Source: Tritrichomonas foetus
Lineage: Eukaryota; Parabasalia; Tritrichomonadida; Tritrichomonadidae
Assembly (NCBI GenBank): GCA_001839685.1
Contig: MLAK01001457.1
Coordinates: 1-15,312, forward strand
DNA length: 15,312 nucleotides
Direction of reading: 5' to 3'
The position numbers and the translations under genes are program-made. The notes beneath the pieces are model-generated. The model ran no database searches and was not told the DNA's origin. It saw only the letters and a program-made list of their open reading frames with translations. How positions within the stretch are numbered: the stretch's first letter is position 1; every line of letters starts with the position of its first letter. Below, in pieces: positions 7,349 through 15,116 of the stretch.

Positions 7349-8102
7349 TCAAATAATAGGATCTAAATGCTCATTGATCTTCCATTTCAATTCTTTTATA
7401 ACAGACCCGACATGAAAGTCGCCATCTTTTACTAATTCTGTTATTTTTCCATAATCTTTTCATCGCTTTCAAAGAAAAAAAAATAAATGGGCTTCCTTAT
7501 GTTGAGATTTGCCATCGTAATTATATTTTCTAATTGTAAAATCAAAATCAATAACTTTCATTGGTTTTTTATCCATGAATGAAGCAAAAGCGGAATTGTT
7601 ATTCCTTCTGTGGGCCCAAGCCCAATCAAAAAGAATAGTATCAGAGATATATCCTTTTTATTTTTCAAGAAGTATTTATGTAAAAGTCAATATTTTTGAT
7701 GATAGCTGTTTTTGATATCTATAAAAACTTATTTATGACGGTGGAATCATTCTACATTTTAAAAAGAGACCTGCGGTTTGTGAATAAACTAAACCTTCTG
7801 ATTATAACGCGTGTACCAAATCAGAGGGCGTAAATTTTTAATTTTGGAGATTTTTAGATCTTTGCATTTCATTTTTTAGCAAACATTCTTTTTCTGTTAG
7901 AATATCGTTCACATCTTTTAGATACATATTAGCACTTGTTTCTATATCAGAATATAATGTTGGGTTAATAGGAGCCGAGTATTTCGATTTTTTTAGGTTT
8001 GTAACGGAGTTTCCTTTTCTATTTTTGCTTTTGTTGCATAGAAAATTTATTGATGGTTGGAAAATCAGTATTTTCTGTTTGTTTTTCCTTTACGAGATCC
8101 AT
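7349..8102 (-). pseudogene. Decayed DDE-type transposase-like gene (family not named)
   Basis: Minus-strand coding traces in several frames line up in a sensible order. First is an ATG at 8102 with MDLVKEKQTENTDFPTINKF. Next is a coiled-coil-like stretch (YLKDVNDILTEKECLLKNEM). Then come SEGLVYSQTAGLFLKCRMIP and, near 7712-7726, FYRYQ. FDWAWAHRRN follows at 7601-7630, leading into MKVIDFDFTIRKYNYDGKSQ. The last piece is VKDGDFHVGSVIKELKWKIN, which precedes a stop at 7349. In protist transposases I know by pattern, an Asp-x-x-W-x-x-R-R-N block is the first catalytic Asp and a (H/K)DGD block the second. That assignment is inference. Frameshifts and stops (for example near 7480, 7690 and 8010) make it inactive. 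No terminal inverted repeats were found. The final acidic residue and C-terminus are missing or unrecognisable beyond the poly-A run. Confidence 0.5.
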
Positions 8103-8323
8103 GAAAATTTCAGATGAATTTACGGTTAAGTTTTCCTAATAATAAAACCGGTTTGTTCAATTTTTAAAAAATGGAAAAAAAGTAATCCATATAAAGTCTT
8201 TTAAACATTATAGGACTTCTTATCGTTTTACTTAATTCTAAAACATTCAAAAAGTTTAATAAGTAGTCTTATCATTTTGAAAAAACGTATATATATTATA
8301 AAAAATGATTATAATAAGTTTTA
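8103..8323. other. Spacer between two minus-strand transposase remnants
   Basis: This is AT-rich sequence with no coding signal. I looked for inverted repeats that would mark the ends of the Tc1/mariner remnant or of the upstream transposase-like remnant and found none. Confidence 0.4.
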
Positions 8324-8830
8324 TTAGCATCCATTGGGACCTCCATTGTTGTCAATGACCAAACTATCAATCAAATTGTCATCAATTGAATTCCTTACAG
8401 TTTTAATAGAAGTTATTAATTCATCTATTGATAATGAACCCAGCTCTTCAACATTCATTTTGGTGATCGCCCAAAGGTTCTCGATCGGGTTGCAGTCTGG
8501 ACTATACTAAGATTTCGAATTGGTATTACATTTCGTGACGTTGTTCAACACTTCGGCTCTTTGTGCCATATGACACAATCTTCGTCTGCATAAATTATTT
8601 TCATTTAAGGTGAGTTTTTTCTAGGTATACCAATCCTTTGTTTTTCTGGATCAAACTTATGACAAAGGTCAATGTAGAACTTTTGAAAACTTCAAAAGAT
8701 ATTTCACCTCCATGTGTTTGGAAAAAAGCTTTCCTAATTTTTTCTGGACATGTACAGGATATATATTTAAAACTTTTGCATATTTATGTTGAGCACAGAT
8801 CATTTGAATATCAAAATATGAAAAGATACA
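8324..8830 (-). pseudogene. Tc1/mariner-type transposase pseudogene (C-terminal part best preserved)
   Basis: On the minus strand, 8506 to 8471 reads YSPDCNPIENLW, which matches the SPDLNPIENLW hallmark around the third catalytic residue of Tc1/mariner (DDE_3) transposases. It continues as KMNVEELGSLSIDELITSIK and reaches a stop at 8324-8326. Upstream, in another frame, KIIYADEDCVIWHKEPK resembles the first catalytic Asp block (a sDE motif followed by V-W). Only about 60 bases separate it from the SPD block, so the second catalytic Asp region seems deleted. Further upstream, to about 8830, frame-shifted pieces (TCPEKIRKAFFQTHGGEISF) may be eroded N-terminal sequence. The open plus-strand frame at 8638-8835 is judged the antisense shadow of this remnant. 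No terminal repeats were found. Confidence 0.75.
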
Positions 8831-9366
8831 GTTAAAAGCTTATTCTATCTAACTTTCCTATTCAGAGATCAATGTTATTCTTGGTGTTGTGTTTCTTTTA
8901 AAATATGAAAAACAAGATTTGTATCTATCTGAATTTTCTGTTGTTCACAGATGGACTGATATCAATTAGGCTTGTGCAAAATATAAATGGTATGTAATCT
9001 GCTGTAAAAGTAGCATCACAGAGTAGAGGGGAATCATTATATTTAAGCAATACTTATGACCATGGAGTATATAATTGGACACCAGCTATAATTCCATGAT
9101 ATTATTCTGTATTAACGTACCAGTTTTTTCAATAGAATTCAGGGCCTCTTTAATTAAAGGTCTGAAGTAAATCAGTTCTTTTGAAAATAAATTTTGTGGC
9201 TTCCAATACTTATATATTATGAATATTAATTTCCTTTAACACAAGATGTGGAAAATGAATTGCAAAGAGATTGCGAATGATATCTACACTTGGTATTGAA
9301 TGATTTAATAGGGGTTAAAGTATGTCAGCTAATTGCATACGAGTTATAAAAGAATTTTTTTTCCCC
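8831..9366. other. Eroded region, no clear gene
   Basis: Stops occur in all frames. Weak coding-like texture on the plus strand leads towards the remnant that starts near 9367, and short minus-strand scraps near 9080-9170 could also be old coding sequence. Nothing is firm enough to name. Confidence 0.4.
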
Positions 9367-10224
9367 AGATTGTATGGGCAATCTTTTATGTAGACGAAAA
9401 TATGAGATTTATATGAAAACCTGGATTTGGTGTAATTTCGAATGTATAGAGCAAACGATAACATTAATCAAATCATGAAAGGACTTCGTAAAGAATTATC
9501 GGAAATAGAATTTCATGTTCAAGGATTCTCTAGTGATGGTGACTCTAAATATCTGCTTTTTATTAAGTATTTCATCGAAATAGTCATAAAATCGTCTAAA
9601 TGGGATCAAAATAATCCGATATTTGAACAATTTTAGGAGTTTGATGAGGCAGGATTTTTCTTTGGTCCTTTACATTTAGCAAAGAATGATCGCTATAGGA
9701 AAGTACGAGCAACTCAGGCTTTTCTGTTTTCCCAAATGATAATGAAATATCAGGTAGCATAGAAAACTATAATGAAAATACTTTTGGAGAGAAACGTAGA
9801 CTCTGCAAAGGAAATAATTCCAAAGAGAATTTTCTGGCTTCTGCATTAAAAGTTTTATTCATACGTTTCATATTGGAAAAGAATGAATTAGGTTCTCCTG
9901 AAAGACGCCAATCTTCATGTGGCTTCATTTTACTGGATGCCATGTTTATAATTTCTCCCACTTTAGGTGAATCTTTTGTCATTGCACATTCATTAATTAG
10001 CTTAGATAAATCAAAAGATTAATGATTTAATTAATAAATATGCAGAAGATAATACTTTTCCTGTCATTAAATCATTAGAAGATTTCCTTCCGTATCTAAA
10101 CGAATCAGATTTTAGCAAAGCCAAAGTCAATTCATTTCGAGAAGTTGAGATAAATATTACTGGAAGAATGAGTGACGACCGTAGAACGGAGGCGATATCC
10201 CAATTATTAGAATACCTTAAATAA
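9367..10224 (+). pseudogene. Decayed mobile-element-like gene with FSSDGDSKYL motif
   Basis: Coding traces run across three frames. They start with QIVWAIFYVDENMRFI and KPGFGVISNV. The longest open stretch is 9442-9636, containing KGLRKELSEIEFHVQGFSSD and DGDSKYL (motif at about 9526-9555). After a TAG come EFDEAGFFFGPLHLAKNDRY and VRATQAFLFSQMIMKYQ. A second frame then holds FPNDNEISGSIENYNENTFG, ENFLASALKVLFIRFILEK and FILLDAMFIISPTLGESFVI. A third frame holds KYAEDNTFPVIKSLEDFLPY and RTEAISQLLEYLK, ending in TAA at 10222-10224. SSDGD followed about 50 residues later by a PLHLxKxxRYR block resembles a nuclease-like pattern (an SDGD acidic site, then D/P-x-H-(I/L)-x-K-x-R-x-R) that recurs in transposon-derived proteins. 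I cannot name the family. At least two frameshifts and several stops make it a pseudogene. Confidence 0.5.
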
Positions 10225-10340
10225 AAATTTTATTGATTATTCACTTATTTTGGTATATTATAGATCTGCTCTAAAAGGGTTAACGCTGACTGTCTATAAT
10301 TTATTTTTCGCTTATAATATATCATTTATTATTTAGTAAT

Positions 10341-11663
10341 ATGTTCCAGAACGATAGATCAGCTTCTACCTCCAGTTGTCGAGTTCCACATCGAAAATAT
10401 CAACTCAGACTATCTAGGATTGTTTGAAGAAACAGAACTGAGTTATGAGTGTCAACAATGCAAAATTTTTCGAGAACAAATTGGATACATGTGCATGAAA
10501 CTACGAGATGAAAGTGTTGTTGTGGTTCCATACTCCAAATTGCATTGTTCCTCGGAGTAAACAATAAAGGAACGATCAAATCACAAGAAAACAAATTTCA
10601 TTTAGAACGGGCAGTTGTAGGGCGATCAAAAATCCTCAACGATGAATACGAAATCGCCATTTACCAATTTATATCAGAACGATACTTTTCAGGAATTGTT
10701 ACATCGTATGATGATATTTACACCTTTGTTTATGACAACCTAGGAATAGATGTTTCACAGCCAACGATTCGCCGGGTCATTTCATCATGTCCATCTGTGA
10801 AAGTTATGGAGGGAACTTCGTATAATTTAAGTCGTCTTGAATGTGATCCAGATGAAATTGATAATTATTATGAGATAGTGGCAGCTGAATTTGGTGAGAT
10901 ACCCGCCGTATTCATCAATGTTCATGATGAATGCGGATATCAACCTTTTGCAGATGCGAAAAGACAAAAAGCAATTGTGGTTTCAAACCATGAAACTGAT
11001 ACATTTGAATTTCCTGTAGATAAATCCATCAAAAGAACGACTTTTTGGACTTGGGTCAATGGTAATGGAACTACTGGACCGCCTTTTTACGCAATATCAA
11101 GGAAAACCATTAAGTAAGAACTGATGTTGCACAGGTTCTCTTCAGTAAACTGCTGTTTTCATTATGAAGAAAAAGGTTTCATGAAAACTGAGGTAATGCT
11201 AAAATGGGCGGAGTTTATATTTTATCCGGAATATGAAAGAAGGTGTAATACATACAAACAAGCAAGATATGAATGATGGATTATGGTTATTCTAGATGGC
11301 TGTACTGTTCATGACTGTGACTATTTCCTCGAGGAATGCTTGCATCATAAAATTCTAGTCACTTTTATACCTGCTCACTTTTCGGACTAGCTTCTAATGC
11401 TGGATTTAGGAATATTTGGAACACAGAAATAAATCATGAAAAGACTAAATTATTCTGGGGAATTATCTTCAAGTAGTCGGCAGATTTTGAAAATCCTAAA
11501 TTCATGGTTTGCAGCAGCAACACCAACGAATATTTAGTCAGCATTTAGAAGTGCGGATTTTGAACCTTATATAAAAAACGACGAAGTATTTTTCGAATCG
11601 AAAAAGCATGTGCAGGAGCGATCAGACATTATCAACATCCACAATACCAACTATCGCTCTTAG
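10341..11663 (+). pseudogene. pogo/CENP-B-like DDE transposase pseudogene, broken by in-frame stops
   Basis: A single frame carries the whole gene. The central 10545-11117 is open (190 codons): GRSKILNDEYEIAIYQFISE and GIVTSYDDIYTFVYDNLGID look like the DNA-binding helical region, and INVHDECGYQPFADAK carries the first catalytic Asp (codon 10926). Past a TAA, the same frame continues with KTEVMLKWAEFIFYPEYERR, then VILDGCTVHDCDYF with the second Asp (codon 11295), FIPAHFSD, and LDLGIFGTQK with the third Asp (codon 11403). ATPTNI and SAFRSADFEPYI form the usual C-terminal block, and the terminal stop is at 11661-11663. In-frame stops occur at 10425, 10446, 10509, 11115, 11274, 11388, 11430 and 11535. 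The N-terminal part (10341-10544, including VPHRKYQLRLSRI) is less certain, because frame +1 is also open from about 10318 to 10560. Confidence 0.75.
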
Positions 11664-11912
11664 AAATGAAAAAACACCTTAATGTAGCATGAAAATAGTA
11701 ATTGAAATATTGATAATTAAACATTTCTAAATATTTTCATTGTTATATTATTTTTTTACCATTTATTAATTGGTTCAATTATCATTATTCGTCTTAGATA
11801 TCATTAACATAAGAGTTCTAACAAAATATTTTTTCAAAATGAGGGTTATCCCTTTTTGAACAGATCTTATATTAATGCTATTCTTATTAATTAAACGACA
11901 ATATATGTGATA
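11664..11912. other. AT-rich spacer between convergent transposase pseudogenes
   Basis: This separates the plus-strand pogo-like pseudogene from the minus-strand one, whose 3' ends face each other. No terminal repeats or other features are seen. Confidence 0.4.
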
Positions 11913-13157
11913 TTAAAAACAAAGCGAATTTAATATGAAAAAGAAAAAAGGCGGGAAATTCAACAATACCAAAAATGAGACTAAAAGGCTCAAAAAATAA
12001 AATAAATAAAAAGCTAAAGTTACAACTATAAAGTTAGAAGATTTTTGTTCGTGCTTGTAAATATCCCAGGCATTTTCTATAGATTGTGAACTGAGTCTTT
12101 CCCAGGCATAAATCACATCAGTACACGCGTTACTTTTCGTTCTTCGAATCAAATTAGAGCCTCTCATACAGAACAGTCTTCGAGCTTGTCCCTTGAGGAT
12201 TTCAAAGGCTGATCGATCAAGGGGTTGGAACAAATCAGTGTGGCCAGGAGGAATAAACAATAACTCAATTTTTAGGTTTATAGCCAGGTCACGATTTGGT
12301 AGAGTTAAATGCGCAACATAGAAATCAACAATTAAATAAAGAGGGTCATCGTCATTGTTGAACTCGCGCAACTTCATTAAATAATAACTGAATAACTCTG
12401 ATGTCATCCATTCTGATGATGTGTGCGTTTCCCAATGATATGAAATGTCACCGATTTGAGTATTTTCACATCGTTCAGTGGATACTTCAACAATGAAAAG
12501 TAACGGGAGTTTAGTTCCACTAGCAGTGATAGAAGCCAAGACAGTCAATCTTTCTTTCTCGTTTCCATGAATGATCTAACGATTGTTGTCTTTACCTGTA
12601 TTTATCCATGATAAGAGTCTATTTGGATACACAAACCAGGCTGTTACATCACTGTTGATTATTCTGTCATTGGGTTTCGTTGTTAGCAGTTCTGTGATCT
12701 TTTCCATCCACATCCTTTGCTGTTCTTCTGTTACATTAGGTTTCCTCTTGTAATGGAAGCGCTTGGACATGAAACGGTGTCTCTTTTTGAAATCAGAAAT
12801 AAAGACTGGGCTACAATAGAATTGACGAATGTTTTCGTTATCTGCATTGAAGAAGAGATACAATTCTGTCACAAGAGACTGAAAATCTGAATTTGTAAAG
12901 AGCATTCCTGACTTAATATAATTTGTTCGGATGTAATCTGCAATCGCTTCTTCTTCTTCGGGTTTGAATAGTCTTCTCTTACCACTTGTTTCATTAAAGG
13001 GGATAAAATTTGGCTTTAACATGAAATTGTGCTTCCAGTTTTTGAGTGTGTAAATGGGAATTCCTGTTCTTTCGTGAATCTTGATGGTTTTTAGATGTTC
13101 GAATTCCAATTTAATTCGAATCCACTGCTGCTTTGTCAAACAACGACTATTGTTCAT
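11913..13157 (-). pseudogene. pogo-like transposase interrupted by a single in-frame TAG
   Basis: The first part (13157-12576, 193 residues) begins with a psq/CENP-B-type helix-turn-helix (LTKQQWIRIKLEFEHLKTIK, then IPIYTLKNWK). A second DNA-binding block follows (FKPEEEEAIADYIRTNYIKS and SPVFISDFKKRHRFMSKRF). RIINSDVTAWFVYP then gives the first catalytic Asp (residue 170). After TAG at 12576-12578 the same frame continues without shift: IIHGNEKERLTVLASITASG, then YLIVDFYVAHLT with the second Asp, and IPPGHTDLFQPLDRSAFEIL with the third. The end, RLSSQSIENAWDIYK, fits the family's C-terminal helix; the frame then drifts into low-complexity codons to 11913. The usual DET/DES at the first site reads DVT. 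With only one stop this is the youngest transposase copy in the window. A TCATTT-like initiator lies about 45 bases upstream of the ATG. Confidence 0.82.
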
Positions 13158-13201
13158 GTAGGGTTGTCTTTGATGATTTTTTCATTCATTTAAGAGCAAA
13201 A

Positions 13202-13229
13202 TGACCAATTTTCTTTGATAAATTGGCCA
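13202..13229. repeat. Hairpin upstream of the pogo-like transposase
   Basis: TGACCAATTT (13202-13211) and AAATTGGCCA (13220-13229) are inverted copies with one mismatch, separated by 8 bases. The hairpin lies about 45 bases upstream of the transposase ATG at 13157 and overlaps the TCATTT-like initiator read on the minus strand. It may be a transposase-binding or regulatory palindrome. Chance is possible at this AT content. Confidence 0.4.
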
Positions 13230-14188
13230 TAAAAACAAAAAATCAGGCTGAAAACCCAACCCACCCTAGTCTCTCTCCCAGACCCACTCATTTCATCATC
13301 GGGCAAAACCTCTCAGATAGGAAACCCCTGGAACTTTAACAATCATACTTCATCTTTGCTTATAGTGATGTAACATCACAGCTTGATGTGTTTTTAAAAA
13401 TTTATATAAATAACTGGTTATTTACGCAGAGAAAATGAGAAATGATTTATTATTTTAATCTCAAGTTTGGACTGGCTGCTCATGAGCAAAAGTTTTTTTT
13501 TAATATAAAACTGTAATGTAGAGAAAGTGCATAATAAATGCCTGTTGGAGGTGAAAATTATAAAAGTTAATGAAATGACATTGAGAATTATTCACATTAA
13601 AAAAGTTATTAAAAATTATTAATAATATAAATGTTGCATAACCAATATATCTCATTTAAAGAAGTTGTTGATTCAAATTTTATATTGATATGCAATAAAA
13701 ATTATAATATGTGCAATGTGATTGAAATTTATTCGAATTCTCTGAAACTCAATCTGTCGCTGTCCCTGTAGTTGTTGATTAGTCGAAATCTCAGATCTAT
13801 AATCTGTCTTTGTCTGTAGTAGATATAATTTCGGGCATTATTCGCAAATACGTTGCTCAACTGCCCAAAAAAAAAAAAAAAAATTTATAAATAACGCTAA
13901 AAATAAACTTAAAACAAAACGAAAATACTAACAGAAAAAAAAAAAAAACGGTAGACAAATTTTATCAATCGACACCAAATGAGTTTATAAAAATTATCCT
14001 AAAATATTTTCCGAAAAAATTTATGAATCGATCTTTATAAAATTTATAAAAAAATATTTGTGAAAAAAAATTTATGAATCGAGCCTGAGACCTCTATTTA
14101 AAATAAACGATAGAGATAAGGTGAAATAGTAAGGAGAAAATATATACTATTTCTTTCACAAAAAATTTTCACTTCATTTTTATTTTTG
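13230..14188. other. Non-coding AT-rich region with short repeats
   Basis: No gene is supported. A short C-rich patch (ACCCAACCCACCCTAGTCTC, about 13256-13275) lies near the left end. An imperfect repeat AATCTGTC..TGT..CTGTAG occurs near 13752 and 13801. A-runs of 18 and 14 bases lie near 13866 and 13936, followed by a tandem repeat of about 51 bases (13984-14083). A 9-bp perfect stem, GAAATAGTA/TACTATTTC (14123-14131 and 14145-14153), closes the region. Confidence 0.5.
13984..14083. repeat. Two tandem units of about 51 bases, diverged
   Basis: Both units start with TTTATAAAA and end with AAAAAATTTATGAATCGA (14014-14031 and 14065-14082, identical over these 18 bases). A weaker third copy of the ending, AATTTTATCAATCGA, lies just upstream at about 13958-13972. 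The region is AT-rich, but the shared GAATCGA ends are specific enough to indicate duplication. Confidence 0.65.
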
Positions 14189-14535
14189 CTCGACGGAAAA
14201 TTCGAGCACTAGGGCACCATAAATGTAACCATGTCCTTGTGAATTGCATTTATCGAAAAATCGTAATACTTCAAAAGTTTTCCCTAGTAACTAAGTCAGG
14301 GTCAGCTATCCTTAGTTATTACTCAGGTAGTACTGATGAACAAAAATGAATCAGGTGCCTCCACTTCTTTATTAACAGATGTCAAAGGAGTAGGGCGATG
14401 GAATTAACACTTCATAAATAGTCCTCCGCCTGGGTGAGTTCAATACTAATGATAGCAATTTCCTAAAAGGTCAAGAAATCCAAAGGGTTTCGAGAAAGAT
14501 AGCACGAAAGTGCTGGGGAATGAAAAATTCCTTGC
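14189..14535 (+). ncRNA. Candidate structured non-coding RNA block
   Basis: This block is visibly richer in G and C than its flanks, has no long ORF, and holds several clean stem-loops. GCTCGA/TCGAGC (14189-14208) is the first. TAGTAACTAAG/CTTAGTTATTA (14285-14295 with 14311-14321) has one wobble pair and a 15-base loop. AGCAC-GAAA-GTGCT (14501-14514) has a perfect stem with a GNRA tetraloop. GGAAT-GAAAA-ATTCC (14517-14531) is extendable by two G-U pairs. The last two are adjacent, as in a compact folded RNA. I could not match it to tRNA, snRNA, SRP RNA, RNase P, hammerhead or group I/II intron cores. It could instead be the eroded end of a transposon. The strand shown is the one on which the tetraloop reads GAAA. 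Confidence 0.35.
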
Positions 14536-14610
14536 GTTGATTAAGCCCAAACATAAAACATTATTTTTAGAAATATTAATGTAAATAATAGTTATTTGAT
14601 TTATATATAA

Positions 14611-14829
14611 GTGAATAAGTCTACTGATATAGACATATCTGCTTTAATGAATGGAATACTTTTTAAAGACAGAAATGAATATATAGATGAAATTATTCAA
14701 ACAATAAAAGAAATAAATAAACATGTGCCAAAAGATAAAAAATATGTAAAAAACTATATGAAAGGTCAATCTAAGAAACAAATATTTTTATTTTTATTTT
14801 TGCTATATATCAAATGTTATTTTGGATAA
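14611..14829 (+). CDS. Short Lys/Ile-rich ORF, unrecognised, possibly a remnant
   Basis: This open frame of about 72 codons begins at GTG. The first ATG is at 14647, giving about 60 residues. NEYIDEIIQTIKEINKHVPK and DKKYVKNYMKGQSKK look like charged helices and differ from random AT-rich translation, but the end (FLFLFLLYIKCYFG) looks like read-through into non-coding DNA. It may be a scrap of a larger gene. It overlaps no other gene and sits just downstream of the structured block. Confidence 0.25.
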   Translation: MNKSTDIDISALMNGILFKDRNEYIDEIIQTIKEINKHVPKDKKYVKNYMKGQSKKQIFLFLFLLYIKCYFG

Positions 14830-14834
14830 AAGTT

Positions 14835-15110
14835 TTAACACAGAAGAATATGAGTGGTCAGAAAATAATGGTCCATGAGAACATTGCTGAGAGGACGGGT
14901 GATGTCAACAGGACATATTCCGGCTTTTGCAAAGCCTGCTTTTATTGTGTCCATTGTTGAAGTTTTCTGGAAGACATTGATTAAGGCCTTGATTTTGATA
15001 TACCTCATTTTTGCTGTGTGAGATGAAAATCCCATTTTATCAATTGTTTAATCGTTTAGATAGCGAATGAAAAGCTTGGAAAATTCAATTTTAAAAGGGC
15101 CTGCTAGTAG
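14835..15110 (-). pseudogene. C-terminal remnant of a pogo-related DDE transposase
   Basis: The minus-strand frame from 15035 to 14835 encodes KALINVFQKTSTMDTIKAGF and AKAGICPVDITRPLSN. This matches the C-terminal block of pogo-related transposases, in which a Thr-x-x-x-I is followed by (A/S)F-x-x-(A/S)G-(I/F)-x-P; compare ATPTNI-SAFRSADFEPYI in the pseudogene at 10341-11663. The same frame extends upstream through one TAA to about 15110 as GPFKIEFSKLFIRYLND. There the coding texture stops at the left edge of the inverted-repeat element at 15117-15227. The catalytic core is absent from the window. The fragment is broken by a stop and truncated at its 5' side. Confidence 0.55.
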
Positions 15111-15116
15111 ATATGA

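Noticed and set aside
7136..7366. A 76-codon plus-strand frame with a Phe run.
   Set aside because: The Phe run is only the 49-base poly-T, and real coding traces here lie on the minus strand.
8638..8835. A 65-codon plus-strand frame as a gene.
   Set aside because: It lies antisense to the minus-strand Tc1/mariner remnant, which has family motifs. The plus-strand translation has none.
9767..9982. A 71-codon minus-strand frame as a gene.
   Set aside because: It is antisense to the plus-strand decayed gene at 9367-10224, whose coding trace runs through the same bases.
59..10403. Similarity between GAGTTCCGCGTCCAAAATATCAA near 60-82 and GAGTTCCACATCGAAAATATCAA near 10381-10403, suggesting a shared transposon end.
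   Set aside because: The match is about 20 of 23 bases and fades at once on both sides. At this base composition, a match of this size is expected by chance in a 15-kb self-comparison.
10400..10594. A 64-codon minus-strand frame as a gene.
   Set aside because: It overlaps the plus-strand pogo-like pseudogene and has no recognisable motif.
14328..14360. Hammerhead ribozyme suggested by CTGATGA at about 14332.
   Set aside because: No stem follows the CTGATGA core directly, and no GAAA core with matching stem III is placed correctly.
14420..14500. Group I intron R/S-like elements (GTTCAATACTAAT, AAGATAGC).
   Set aside because: The P and Q elements are absent and the bases that should pair between R and S do not match.
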